A DNA stretch of 64,000 nucleotides from positions 3,304,501 through 3,368,500 of the forward strand of contig CP136571.1 of NCBI GenBank assembly GCA_035192965.1, read 5' to 3'. The translations under genes and the position numbers were made by a program. This stretch comes from Fuscovulum sp. Its GTDB lineage: Bacteria; Pseudomonadota; Alphaproteobacteria; Rhodobacterales; Rhodobacteraceae. This document shows, piece after piece, positions 54,386 to 62,987 of this stretch (positions within the stretch are counted from its first letter, which is position 1; each line of letters begins with the position of its first letter). The notes beneath the pieces are model-generated. The model worked only from the letters and a program-made list of their open reading frames with translations. It did not search any database and was not told the origin of the DNA.

Positions 54386-55293
54386 GACGCATCCTCCACG
54401 ATCCACCTACACAACTCCGGGAAGGAAATCCCCACATGCGCCGCCTGCTCCGGCGACAGCGAGGTGGGCGTCATCCCCGGCTGGGTATTCGTCTCCAGCA
54501 GGATCAGCCCCGCCAATCCCCGCGCCTCATCCCAGCGAAAATCCGTCCGGCTCAGCCCGCGGCAGCCCAGCGCCCGATGCGCCCGCACGGCGTAATCCAT
54601 GCAGGCCGCCGCAATCTCGTCGGGCACCTGGGCAGGCAGCACATGGCGGCTCCCGCCGGGCTTGTATTTCGCGTCATAATCATACCAGCCATCGGTGATG
54701 ATATCGGTCAGGCACAACGCCCGGTCCCCCAGCACGCTGACCGTCATCTCGCGCCCCGGCGCATAGGTCTCGACCATCACCATCGCGGGCATCTCGGCCG
54801 ACAGACGCGGCGCATTCGATCCTTCGCGCACGATGTACACGCCAACCGAAGACCCCTCATTCACAGGCTTCACCACATAAGGCGCGGCCATCACATGCCC
54901 CGCCTCCACCGCCTCGCGCGGCACCACGACGCTCTCCACGATGGGCAGACCCGCCACGCGGTAGGCTTCCTTGGCGCGCTGCTTGTCCATCGCCAGCGAC
55001 GAGGCCAACACGCCCGAATGGGTATAGGGAATCCGCATCCATTCCAGGATGCCCTGCACGCAGCCATCCTCGCCCCAGCGGCCATGCAGGGCGTTGAAAC
55101 AGACGTCGGGTTTGATCTCGTCAAGACGCATGGCAAGGTCGAGGCCGGCATCGACCTCGATCACATCATATCCCGCCTCGCGAAGTGCCCCGGCGCATTC
55201 ACGCCCTGTAGAAAGAGAAACCTCCCGCTCTGCGGAAAGCCCACCCTTTATCACCGCCACGAGGGGGACGCTCTTGCCAGAACCGCCCGCCAT
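54373..55293 (-). CDS. ddl: D-alanine--D-alanine ligase
   Basis: 306 residues, ATP-grasp enzyme making the D-Ala-D-Ala end of the muropeptide. '[19 protein letters not shown]' is the N-terminal loop, '[19 protein letters not shown]' the substrate region, '[16 protein letters not shown]' the ATP-binding Lys, and '[21 protein letters not shown]' (in part) the catalytic Arg/Asn segment. Length fits DdlB. Between murB and ftsQ in the cluster. Confidence 0.97.
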   Translation of the reverse strand: MAGGSGKSVPLVAVIKGGLSAEREVSLSTGRECAGALREAGYDVIEVDAGLDLAMRLDEIKPDVCFNALHGRWGEDGCVQGILEWMRIPYTHSGVLASSLAMDKQRAKEAYRVAGLPIVESVVVPREAVEAGHVMAAPYVVKPVNEGSSVGVYIVREGSNAPRLSAEMPAMVMVETYAPGREMTVSVLGDRALCLTDIITDGWYDYDAKYKPGGSRHVLPAQVPDEIAAACMDYAVRAHRALGCRGLSRTDFRWDEARGLAGLILLETNTQPGMTPTSLSPEQAAHVGISFPELCRWIVEDASCNR

Positions 55294-55330
55294 TTTCGCC
55301 TCAAGCCGGGTCTTGCGCCCGTTTTTGTCA

Positions 55331-56260
55331 TTAATCTGCGGTCGGTTCGCCGATCCGCATGATTTCCCACTCTAACGTGATACCGCTCGCTTGGAAAACC
55401 CTTTTTCGCACCTCTTCGCCCAATCCTTCCAGATCGGCGGCAGTCGCGCCCCCCGTATTGATCAGGAAATTGGAATGCATCTCGCTCATCTGCGCGCCGC
55501 CCCGCCGCGCGCCGCGCATCCCGGCGTCGTCGATCACTTTCCAGGCCTTCAATTCATGCGTGTCATCGGCCGTCCCGGTCGATGATCGCCCCAGCGGATT
55601 GCGAAATGTCGATCCGGCCGAACGCTCCTTGGTCGGCTGGCTCGCATCGCGTTTGGCGATCTGCTCCGCCATCCGCGCCTCCAGCGCCGCAGGATCGCCC
55701 CGCTCTGCCCGGAACGTGGCCTCCACGATCACCCACCCTTCGGGCAGCGTCGATTGGCGATAGCGCAACTCCAATTCTGCGGCGGGAATGGTCACCACAT
55801 CCCCCGCCCGCGTCACCGCCTGCACTGAAACAAGATGATCGGCCACATAGCTGCCATAACAGCCCGCATTCATCCGCACCGCCCCGCCGACACTGCCGGG
55901 AATGGTGCGCAAAAAGGTCAGGTCCAGCCCCGCCTCCGCCGCCCGCCGCGCCACATGCGCATCCAGCGCCGCCGCCCCCGCCGTCACGCGGTCGCCCTCC
56001 ACGGCAATCCCGTTGAACCCCCGCCCCAGCCGGATCACCACCGCCCGTATCCCGCCATCCCGCACGATCAGGTTCGATCCCACCCCCATGGGAAACACCG
56101 TCACGCTCGGGTCCAGATCGCGCAAGAATGCAGCAAGGTCCGCCACATCCGCAGGCTGGAACACCACATCCGCAGGCCCGCCCACGCGCAGCCATGTCAA
56201 ATCGGCCAAAGGCCGCTGCTCGGTCAGGGTGCCACGGGTGGGGGGGTAATCATGCGCCAT
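55331..56260 (-). CDS. murB: UDP-N-acetylenolpyruvoylglucosamine reductase
   Basis: 309 residues, FAD/NADPH-dependent reduction of UDP-GlcNAc-enolpyruvate to UDP-MurNAc. The FAD motif is '[21 protein letters not shown]'-like (quoted in part), then '[17 protein letters not shown]'; the catalytic Ser is in '[11 protein letters not shown]' and Glu near '[19 protein letters not shown]' (in part). The short form without the type I insertion is typical of type II MurB. It starts after two strong terminator hairpins, so it probably begins a new transcript. Confidence 0.97.
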   Translation of the reverse strand: MAHDYPPTRGTLTEQRPLADLTWLRVGGPADVVFQPADVADLAAFLRDLDPSVTVFPMGVGSNLIVRDGGIRAVVIRLGRGFNGIAVEGDRVTAGAAALDAHVARRAAEAGLDLTFLRTIPGSVGGAVRMNAGCYGSYVADHLVSVQAVTRAGDVVTIPAAELELRYRQSTLPEGWVIVEATFRAERGDPAALEARMAEQIAKRDASQPTKERSAGSTFRNPLGRSSTGTADDTHELKAWKVIDDAGMRGARRGGAQMSEMHSNFLINTGGATAADLEGLGEEVRKRVFQASGITLEWEIMRIGEPTAD

Positions 56261-56295
56261 ACCGCTTCGTATCCGCGCCCTGCCCCGAAATGCAA

Positions 56296-56357
56296 GATGC
56301 CCCGGCCCTTGCAGGCCGGGGCATCAGGGGTGTGCGGGGGGCCGTGGCCCCCCGCAC
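56296..56357 (-). terminator. double GC-rich terminator hairpins beyond the PRC-barrel gene
   Basis: GATGCCCCGGCC / GGCCGGGGCATC with a six-base loop (56296-56325) and GTGCGGGGGGCC-GT-GGCCCCCCGCAC in order arm, loop, arm (56332-56357). Both are perfect 12-bp stems just past the PRC-barrel stop. Confidence 0.75.
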
Positions 56358-56368
56358 CAAACCCCGGA

Positions 56369-56758
56369 TCAGATCCAGTAAGGCGCCACACCGTAATATT
56401 CATGGCTGCGCTGCTGCCAGTCGCGGTCCTTCAGCCAGGTCTCATCCTGCTTCGGCGCGTTCTCCAACTGGTCCTTCGTCAGATCGGTGACATAGCCCTC
56501 GCGCGCCGAGTCATAGCGCAGCTTGCCGAACGGAATGGCATGGAACGCACTGCCGATCCCCAGAAAGCCCCCGAACTGCAACACGCCGTAAACCACCCGC
56601 CCCGAGGCGCTGTCGATCATCACATCGTCAATATGCCCCAACTCTTCGCCCGCCGGGTTGAACACCCGCGTGCCCTGAATGGTCTGGCCCGAAATCATGG
56701 TGTGGTTGCCATCCTTGGGCATGGTCGAAGTGGCTGCACCGGTATTCTGCATCGGCAT
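56369..56758 (-). CDS. PRC-barrel domain-containing protein
   Basis: 129 residues from the Met preceded by GGAGG at seven bases. The PRC-barrel ('GTRVFNPAGEELGHIDDVMIDSASGRVVYGVLQFGG', quoted as 'GEELGHIDDVMIDSASGRVV') is followed by 'AFHAIPFGKLRYDS' and a charged tail. Such stand-alone barrels bind RNA or other ligands and often appear under stress; no specific role is known. It sits between murB and the 56978 gene, with its own terminators, so it is an insertion into the cell-wall cluster. Confidence 0.85.
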   Translation of the reverse strand: MPMQNTGAATSTMPKDGNHTMISGQTIQGTRVFNPAGEELGHIDDVMIDSASGRVVYGVLQFGGFLGIGSAFHAIPFGKLRYDSAREGYVTDLTKDQLENAPKQDETWLKDRDWQQRSHEYYGVAPYWI

Positions 56759-56977
56759 GGGTCGTCCTCCATCATGGGGCGAACAGGGCCACCTTGGCCG
56801 GCTGCTTGCCTGATATCGGGTCAACGTCCCCCGCCCGCCGGGGTTCCGGCCCCCACCCCACCCTGCGCTTAACCGCCGATCCCGCCCCCCAAGCCCGGCG
56901 AAACAACGCCCATCACGCCCCTGTCAGGGAACGCCCCGGCCCCGTCACGCGTTTCCCCACAATTCAAGGAACATCCC

Positions 56978-57292
56978 ATGACCTTTCCCTATCTGCGCTC
57001 CACCATCCTGCCCCTGACAGTCGGCTGCATCGCTGGTGCCGTGGTAATCGCCGGGCTCACCGCGGGGGTTTACAGCTGGAAACTCTTTGCCGCCGCCATC
57101 GCCATCGGCCTTGTGGTCGGCGTGCCCGCCGGATTGTGGAGCGTGCGCCGAATGCGCGCCACAACGCCCCTCGCGCGCCCCGAAAGCCCCACGATGGACC
57201 CGGACGCCGCCGCCCGCGCGGTCAACCCCCACCGCCCGGAACCCTATCCCGCCGCCGCTGATCAGGGCCGCGCCGAACCTGCTAAACAATAA
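56978..57292 (+). CDS. small membrane protein, unknown function
   Basis: 104 residues with two N-terminal membrane helices ('ILPLTVGCIAGAVVIAGLTA', 'LFAAAIAIGLVVGVPAGLW') and a Pro/Ala-rich cytoplasmic tail. It is the only plus-strand gene within the ftsW-recN block. I recognise no domain. AAGGA precedes the ATG. Confidence 0.6.
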   Translation: MTFPYLRSTILPLTVGCIAGAVVIAGLTAGVYSWKLFAAAIAIGLVVGVPAGLWSVRRMRATTPLARPESPTMDPDAAARAVNPHRPEPYPAAADQGRAEPAKQ

Positions 57293-57329
57293 TCGGTGCC
57301 AAATGAAAAAGGCGGGGAGATCCCCCGCC

Positions 57330-57587
57330 CTATTCCGCCGGCTCCGCGCCCTTGCGCCGGATCCAGCGCACCAGATAGATCACCGGCCAGCGCAGCACAC
57401 TCGCCCCCGCCGCCAGCAGGATCATCCCCCAGACCGGCCCCGCCGTCCACGTGACCCAGCCCAATATGGGTATCCCCACCGCAATCAGGCCGAACGCCCG
57501 CCGCCAATGATGATCCCGGCTCGGCAGCATCGCCGCCACATTGGCCACGATCAGCCAGACAAAGGCCGCCGCCAGCGCCCAGGTCAT
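57330..57587 (-). CDS. DUF2484 family membrane protein
   Basis: 85 residues with three hydrophobic segments ('[19 protein letters not shown]', '[18 protein letters not shown]', '[21 protein letters not shown]' in part). Found in this position beside murC in Rhodobacteraceae (recalled as DUF2484). Its start overlaps the murC stop by four bases, implying coupled translation. Confidence 0.78.
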   Translation of the reverse strand: MTWALAAAFVWLIVANVAAMLPSRDHHWRRAFGLIAVGIPILGWVTWTAGPVWGMILLAAGASVLRWPVIYLVRWIRRKGAEPAE

Positions 57588-59008
57588 GCCGCCGCCCCCA
57601 TCAACCGGCCGGGCAGATTGTTCGCCCAAGCGCTGATCGTCCCCGCGCCAAGGCACACCACCATGTCGCCGGGCCGCGCCTGTTCCTTCACCAACCGCGC
57701 CAGATCGGCCTCATCCGTGATCCCCCGCGCATGGCGATGCCCGTGCGCGATCAGGCCCGAGATCAGGTCATCGCGGCTCGCCCCCGGGATCGGGTCCTCG
57801 CCCGCAGCATAGACATCGGCAATCGCCACCACATCCGCCTCGTTAAAACAGGTGCAGAAATCGTCAAACAGGCTCGCCAACCGCGTATAGCGGTGGGGCT
57901 GATGGACCGCGATGATCCGCGCGCCCGGATTGCCCGCCACCGCCTGCCGCGCCGCTTTCAGCACGGCGGCAATCTCCACCGGATGATGGCCGTAATCGTC
58001 GATGATGGTCACGCCATTCACCTCGCCCACGCGGGTGAAACGGCGGTTCACGCCCCCGAACGCGGCCAAAGCCTCGCGGATCTCGTCCTTCTTCATCCCC
58101 AGATGCCGCGCCACGGCAATCGCCGACAGCGCGTTGGATACGTTGTGATCCCCCGGCATCGGCAAAGTGCACCCCTCGATCATCGAACCCTCCCCTTCAT
58201 TCTGAAGAAGAACGTCGAACATCGCGATTCCATTCCGATAGGAAAGATTCACAGCCCGCACATCGGCCTGCGCGTTGAATCCAAAGGTCACGATCCGCCG
58301 GTCCGTCACCTTGCCGACCAGCGCCTGCACCTCCGGATGATCCGTGCAGCACACCGCCAGACCATAGAACGGGATGTTCGACACGAAATCGTAGAACCCC
58401 TTCCGCAGCGCATCGAAATTCCCCCAATGCTCCATATGCTCGGGGTCGATATTGGTCACGATGGCGATGGTCGCGGGCAGTCGGTTGAACGACCCGTCGC
58501 TTTCATCCGCCTCTACCACCATCCACTCGCCCGCCCCGGCCCGCGCATTGGATCCATAGGCATGGATCACGCCGCCATTGATCACCGTGGGGTCAAAGCC
58601 GCCCTTGTCCAGCAGCGTCGCCACCATCGTCGTGGTGGTCGTCTTGCCATGCGTCCCGGCAATCGCGATGTTGGATTTCAACCGCATCAACTCGGCCAGC
58701 ATCTCGGCCCGCCGCACCACCGGCAGCTTGCGCCGCCGGGCCTCTTCCAGTTCCGGATTGCCCTTCTTGATGGCCGAGGAAATCACCACCACCGCCGCCT
58801 CGCCGATATTCTCGGCCCGTTGCCCCTCAAAGAACACAGCCCCCAACCCGACCAGCCGGTCGGTGATCTTGGATGCCTTGCTGTCCGATCCCTGCACCGG
58901 ATAGCCCAGCGTCATCAACACCTCGGCAATCCCCGACATACCGATCCCGCCGATCCCCACGAAATGGATGGGGCCCAGCTCCCCCGGAAGCTTTGTCGCC
59001 GCGTTCAT
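57584..59008 (-). CDS. murC: UDP-N-acetylmuramate--L-alanine ligase
   Basis: 474 residues, adds the first amino acid to UDP-MurNAc. '[18 protein letters not shown]' is the UDP-binding Rossmann loop, '[19 protein letters not shown]' the P-loop, '[20 protein letters not shown]' (in part) the Mg-carboxylate region, and '[11 protein letters not shown]' the family's His motif. The ATG overlaps the murG stop by four bases. Confidence 0.98.
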   Translation of the reverse strand: MNAATKLPGELGPIHFVGIGGIGMSGIAEVLMTLGYPVQGSDSKASKITDRLVGLGAVFFEGQRAENIGEAAVVVISSAIKKGNPELEEARRRKLPVVRRAEMLAELMRLKSNIAIAGTHGKTTTTTMVATLLDKGGFDPTVINGGVIHAYGSNARAGAGEWMVVEADESDGSFNRLPATIAIVTNIDPEHMEHWGNFDALRKGFYDFVSNIPFYGLAVCCTDHPEVQALVGKVTDRRIVTFGFNAQADVRAVNLSYRNGIAMFDVLLQNEGEGSMIEGCTLPMPGDHNVSNALSAIAVARHLGMKKDEIREALAAFGGVNRRFTRVGEVNGVTIIDDYGHHPVEIAAVLKAARQAVAGNPGARIIAVHQPHRYTRLASLFDDFCTCFNEADVVAIADVYAAGEDPIPGASRDDLISGLIAHGHRHARGITDEADLARLVKEQARPGDMVVCLGAGTISAWANNLPGRLMGAAA

Positions 59009-60105
59009 GCTGTTTTCCCCTTCGCAAGTTCCTCGACCAGCGCCACCAGACGCGCGGTCGCATCGGGTCTTCCCTGACCCAACGCATGCTGCGCCATCGC
59101 CACTGCCGCATCCGGCTGGCCCAGCACCGCTTCCAATTGCGCGGCAAGCGCCACGGGGTCAAGCAGCTTTTCCGGCATCAGGATGGCCGCCCCTGCGTCA
59201 ACCAGCCCGCGCGCATTGGCGCTCTGATGGTCGCCCGTTGCCGCCGCAAAGGGGATCAGGATCGCAGGCCGCCCGATCACGCTGATATCCGCCACCGACG
59301 ATGCCCCCGACCGCGACACCACCAGTTGCGCCTCTGAAAGCCTGCGCGGGATGTCGCGAAAGAACGGCTCCACCTCGGCCATGATGCCCGCCGCCGCATA
59401 GGCCGCGACAACCCGCTCCAGATCCTCTTCCCGCGCCTGATGCGCCACGCGCAAATATCGCTTGATGCCCTCCGGCAGCGCCGCCACTGCCGCCGGCACC
59501 ACATCCGACAGCACCTTCGCGCCCTGACTGCCCCCGATCACCAACAGGCTCATCGGATAATCGCCTGGCGGAATATACCCCGCCGCCGCCCGCTCCAGCA
59601 CCGCCGCCCGCACCGGATTGCCGGTATGCACGCCCGCCACGCCCTCGGGCAGGTCCGTGGGCCAGGTGCCACAGGCCACCCGGTCCACCCGGCGCGCAAA
59701 GACGCGGTTCACCCGCCCCAGCACGCCATTCTGTTCATGGATCATCCGCGGTCGCCGCAGCACCCAGGCCGCCGCAAGCGCCGGGATCGTCGGATAGCCG
59801 CCGAACCCCACCACCACCGCAGGCTTGTCGCGCAGCATCGCCCAGACCGCCGACAACACCCCGCCCGCAATCCGGAACGGCACGGCCAGCTTTGCCACCA
59901 CCCCGCCGCGCGCAAAGGTGGCGCTCGCCACCTCCTCCACCGCGACAACATGCGGAAACCCGCCCGTGTAACGCGCCCCGCGCGCATCGGTCGACAGCTT
60001 CACCCGCCAGCCCTGCCGCACCATCGCCTCGGCCAAGGCCTGGGCGGGAAACATATGCCCCCCCGTGCCCCCCGCCGCGATCAGCAGAAGCGGACCCTGC
60101 GCCAT
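59005..60105 (-). CDS. murG: MurG N-acetylglucosaminyltransferase
   Basis: 366 residues, makes lipid II from lipid I at the inner membrane. The N-terminal loop '[19 protein letters not shown]' and the C-terminal '[16 protein letters not shown]' and '[13 protein letters not shown]' are the GT-B landmarks. The frame extends to 60480, antisense to ftsW, but the true start is the ATG at 60105, which overlaps the ftsW stop by one base. Confidence 0.97.
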   Translation of the reverse strand: MAQGPLLLIAAGGTGGHMFPAQALAEAMVRQGWRVKLSTDARGARYTGGFPHVVAVEEVASATFARGGVVAKLAVPFRIAGGVLSAVWAMLRDKPAVVVGFGGYPTIPALAAAWVLRRPRMIHEQNGVLGRVNRVFARRVDRVACGTWPTDLPEGVAGVHTGNPVRAAVLERAAAGYIPPGDYPMSLLVIGGSQGAKVLSDVVPAAVAALPEGIKRYLRVAHQAREEDLERVVAAYAAAGIMAEVEPFFRDIPRRLSEAQLVVSRSGASSVADISVIGRPAILIPFAAATGDHQSANARGLVDAGAAILMPEKLLDPVALAAQLEAVLGQPDAAVAMAQHALGQGRPDATARLVALVEELAKGKTA

Positions 60106-61271
60106 CAGCGCCCTCCGCGCCCGAAGATATCGCCCATCTGCCCCTGCGGACGCATCCGCGTCATCGCCAGAAGCGCGCCCACCGTTATCCCTGCCGCAAT
60201 CACCGAAGACCCGCCATAACTCACAAATGGCAGCGTCATCCCCTTCGCGGGCAACAGCCGCACCGCCACACCCATATTGATCATCGCCTGCACGCCAAAG
60301 ATGCAGGCAAGCCCCGTCCCCGCCAGCCGGATGAACGGGTCCCGCTCCTTGGTCAGCCGCATCAGCGACCGCACCACGACCGTGGTGTAAAGCGCGATGA
60401 TCACCAGAACGAGGATCAGGCCATATTCCTCGGCCGCCACTGCGATGATGAAATCGGTATGCGCATCCGGCAGCGACCATTTCACCTGCCCTGCGCCCAC
60501 GCCCACCCCGAAGAACCCGCCTTCCTGAATGGCATTGGTCGCATAGCCAAGCTGCGTGCGCGGGTCGATATCCGGCGTCAGAAACCCGTCGATCCGACGC
60601 GCGAAATGCTCGCTGCTTTCATAGGCGCCGAAACCGCCCACCATCACCAGCCCGAGCACAACCCCGATCAGGGTCATCGGCGCCCCGGCCACGAAATACA
60701 CCACACCCCAGCCAAACAGCACCAGCGCCGCCTGCCCGAAGTCCGGCTGTATCGCCAGCAGCGCCACGACCACCAGCGCAATGGCGAAACTGACCGTCTT
60801 TCCCGGCGGCCCGTTCAGATCGAAACTCGCCGCCATCAGCCAGGCCACCACGATCACGAAACCGGGCTTCAGGAATTCCGACGGCTGCACCGATGCAAAC
60901 CCAAGGCTAAACCAACGCACCGCCCCCTTGCCGAAATCCGTTCCGAAAAACGGCAACAGGCACAGCGCCAGGAAGGCCAGCGCAAAGCCCGCCACCCCGA
61001 TGCGCCGCACCATGGCGGGTGTCATCATCGACACCCCCACCATCGCCGCCAGCGCCAGCCCGCCGAAAAAGGCTTGCCGCTGCACATAATAGAATGGCTC
61101 AAGCCCGTTCCGGCTCGCCAGCGGCACACTCGCCGCAAGGCCAAGCAGCAGACCGATGCCGAACAAGACCATGATGCAGGTCATCGACCACTTGTCGATT
61201 GTCCGCCACCAACGGGGAAGAACAGGCTCCGTCACCCGTGAGGGCATGGAGCCATAGACCATCTCAGTCAT
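60105..61271 (-). CDS. ftsW: peptidoglycan glycosyltransferase/division protein FtsW
   Basis: 388 residues with about ten membrane helices, SEDS family. '[20 protein letters not shown]' and the periplasmic '[25 protein letters not shown]' (in part) hold the conserved Asp region, and '[14 protein letters not shown]' is the C-terminal block. It polymerises septal glycan with FtsI. First gene of the cluster here; the usual upstream murD is not next to it. Confidence 0.96.
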   Translation of the reverse strand: MTEMVYGSMPSRVTEPVLPRWWRTIDKWSMTCIMVLFGIGLLLGLAASVPLASRNGLEPFYYVQRQAFFGGLALAAMVGVSMMTPAMVRRIGVAGFALAFLALCLLPFFGTDFGKGAVRWFSLGFASVQPSEFLKPGFVIVVAWLMAASFDLNGPPGKTVSFAIALVVVALLAIQPDFGQAALVLFGWGVVYFVAGAPMTLIGVVLGLVMVGGFGAYESSEHFARRIDGFLTPDIDPRTQLGYATNAIQEGGFFGVGVGAGQVKWSLPDAHTDFIIAVAAEEYGLILVLVIIALYTTVVVRSLMRLTKERDPFIRLAGTGLACIFGVQAMINMGVAVRLLPAKGMTLPFVSYGGSSVIAAGITVGALLAMTRMRPQGQMGDIFGRGGR

Positions 61272-61415
61272 GGATAATACGCCTGTCGCCTGCACTGCTC
61301 GATGCCCGTTTGTCCGGGCTTGTCATAACTCTAGCCCAACTCCGCGAATCAATCCAGCCCAAAGCACGCACCTCGATTCGCCCGAATCGCCCCGATTCCT
61401 CTCGCAGCCTCCCCC

Positions 61416-61479
61416 CTTCATCTTGGCGGAAAATACCCTGGGGGAAGCCGCCAAAGGCGGCGCGGGGGCAAGGCCCCCG
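61416..61479. repeat. dispersed repeat, copy with two hairpins
   Basis: The core CTTCATCTTGGCGG and AAAATACCC leads to GCCGCC-AAA-GGCGGC (61447-61461) and a GGGGGC..GCCCCC hairpin. It has the same order as the 9.9-kb copy. It lies in the 399-bp non-coding gap (61272-61670) between divergent ftsW and the hydrolase gene. The remainder of that gap is GC-rich, without a supported ORF. Confidence 0.7.
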
Positions 61480-61670
61480 TTGCTCCATTGGCCGGACCGC
61501 GCCGCAGGTCCGCCGCGCCCTGCGCGGCGGGCTGCGGCGCGCTTCCCCCTTGACAGCCCGCCAGCCCCTCCCCCGCTCCGCCGCTGCCTCACGCCAAGGT
61601 GAACACGAACCGTCCCCTCGCCACCCGCATCTGCGCTATTCTCAAAATGACATCGCAACAGGAGCCGCAC

Positions 61671-62570
61671 ATGACACGCCTCACCGCCCGCGACTTTTCC
61701 CCTGAATTGCTGGAACTTTACGATTTCTACGCCCATGGCCGCATCACCAAGCGCGAATTTCTGGACCGCGCCGGGAAATTTGCCGTGGGCGGCTTGACCG
61801 CCGCCACGATCCTGTCCGTCATGTCGCCCGATTACGCGTTGGCCCAGCAGATCGATTTCACCGACCCTGACATTATCGCCGAATACATCACCTACCCCTC
61901 GCCCGATGGCCATGGCGACGTGCGCGGCTACCTCGTCCGCCCCGCCACGGACGGCGTTGCCACCGCCGACCCGCGCGCTGCCGTGGTCGTCGTCCACGAA
62001 AACCGCGGCCTCAACCCCTATATCGAAGATGTCGCCCGCCGCGTGGCCAAGGCAGGCTACATCGCCCTCGCCCCCGACGGCCTCACCTCGGTCGGCGGCT
62101 ATCCGGGCAATGATGAAAAGGGCCGCGAATTGCAGTCCTCGGTCGATCCGGAAAAGCTGATGAACGATTTCTTCGCCGCCATCGACTTTCTAAAGGCCGA
62201 CAGCCGCACCACCGGCAAGGTCGGCATCACCGGCTTCTGCTACGGGGGCGGCGTTTCCAACGCCGCAGCCGTCGCCTTCCCCGATCTCGCCTGCGCGGTC
62301 CCCTTCTATGGCCGTCAGGCCGCCCCCGCAGATGCCGCTCGCATCACAGCGCCCATCCTGCTGCACTATGCCGAACTCGACACGCGCATCAACGAAGGCT
62401 GGCCCGCCTATGAGGCTGCGCTGAAAGCGGCCGGAAAAACCTATGAGGCGCATATCTACCCCGGCGTGAACCACGGCTTCCACAACGATTCCACCCCCCG
62501 CTATGACGAGGCCGCCGCAATCCTCGCCTGGGACCGCACCCTCGCCTGGTTTGCGAAATACCTCGCCTGA
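61671..62570 (+). CDS. dienelactone hydrolase-family protein, YghX-like, exported
   Basis: 299 residues from the ATG preceded by AGGAG. Residues about 25-60 ('ITKREFLDRAGKFAVGGL') form an export region with a hydrophobic core, possibly Tat-like. The alpha/beta-hydrolase core has 'VHENRGLNPYIEDVARR', nucleophile Cys in 'ITGFCYGGGVSN', Asp in 'YAELDTRIN' and His in 'PGVNHGFHND'. These are YghX/DLH features. The physiological ester or lactone substrate is unknown. Confidence 0.87.
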   Translation: MTRLTARDFSPELLELYDFYAHGRITKREFLDRAGKFAVGGLTAATILSVMSPDYALAQQIDFTDPDIIAEYITYPSPDGHGDVRGYLVRPATDGVATADPRAAVVVVHENRGLNPYIEDVARRVAKAGYIALAPDGLTSVGGYPGNDEKGRELQSSVDPEKLMNDFFAAIDFLKADSRTTGKVGITGFCYGGGVSNAAAVAFPDLACAVPFYGRQAAPADAARITAPILLHYAELDTRINEGWPAYEAALKAAGKTYEAHIYPGVNHGFHNDSTPRYDEAAAILAWDRTLAWFAKYLA

Positions 62571-62702
62571 CCGGCCAAAAGGACACCACGACCGGGAACC
62601 GCCACTGATCACACGGCGGTTCCCGCCACGACTGCCGCCGCCCACACCGGACAGGCCCACCCCCACCGCGGCCCCCGAGGCAACCGCCCCCCCAAATCCC
62701 CA

Positions 62703-62758
62703 ATCTTTACGCCGCCTTTACGCCCTTCGCCCCGAACGGGAATGGCATCTTTACGGCC
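62703..62758. promoter_or_regulatory. direct repeats upstream of the kdp operon
   Basis: CTTTACGCC occurs at 62705-62713 and 62716-62724 (11 bp apart, one helical turn), and ATCTTTACGGCC again near 62747. This is 40-95 bp before the first kdp ORF, where a KdpE-like response regulator could bind. No kdpDE genes are visible in the window. Confidence 0.4.
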
Positions 62759-62798
62759 ACCCACCGCACCCTCCGCTCTCTGAAACGGAGGTTCCGCA

Positions 62799-62882
62799 AT
62801 GCTCGACATCATTTACATCGGCCTGGGTCTGGGCGGTTTCGCCCTCTTCGCCCTCGCCGTCCGCAGGCTGGAGCGGATGTGA
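62799..62882 (+). CDS. 27-aa membrane peptide preceding kdpF
   Basis: The ORF reads 'MLDIIYIGLGLGGFALFALA' and ends in a basic tail 'VRRLERM'. GGAGG lies seven bases upstream, and kdpF starts one base after the stop. A single transmembrane helix is predicted. It is too short for routine annotation. The layout makes it a likely cotranslated partner of Kdp, comparable to KdpF-like helper peptides. Confidence 0.6.
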   Translation: MLDIIYIGLGLGGFALFALAVRRLERM

Positions 62883-62883
62883 C

Positions 62884-62976
62884 ATGCCGCTTTTTGATCT
62901 GATTCTGGGCGGCGGCGTGGCCGTGGGCCTGTTCCTCTATCTCGGTGCCGCTTTGCTGCGCCCCGACTGGTTCTGA
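62884..62976 (+). CDS. kdpF: K+-transporting ATPase subunit KdpF
   Basis: 30 residues, 'MPLFDLILGGGVAVGLFLYL' then 'GAALLRPDWF': one helix with the typical C-terminal 'RPE/D-x-F' pattern of KdpF, which stabilises the KdpABC complex. It lies 11 bp before kdpA. Confidence 0.85.
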   Translation: MPLFDLILGGGVAVGLFLYLGAALLRPDWF

Positions 62977-62987
62977 AGGCGCATCTC

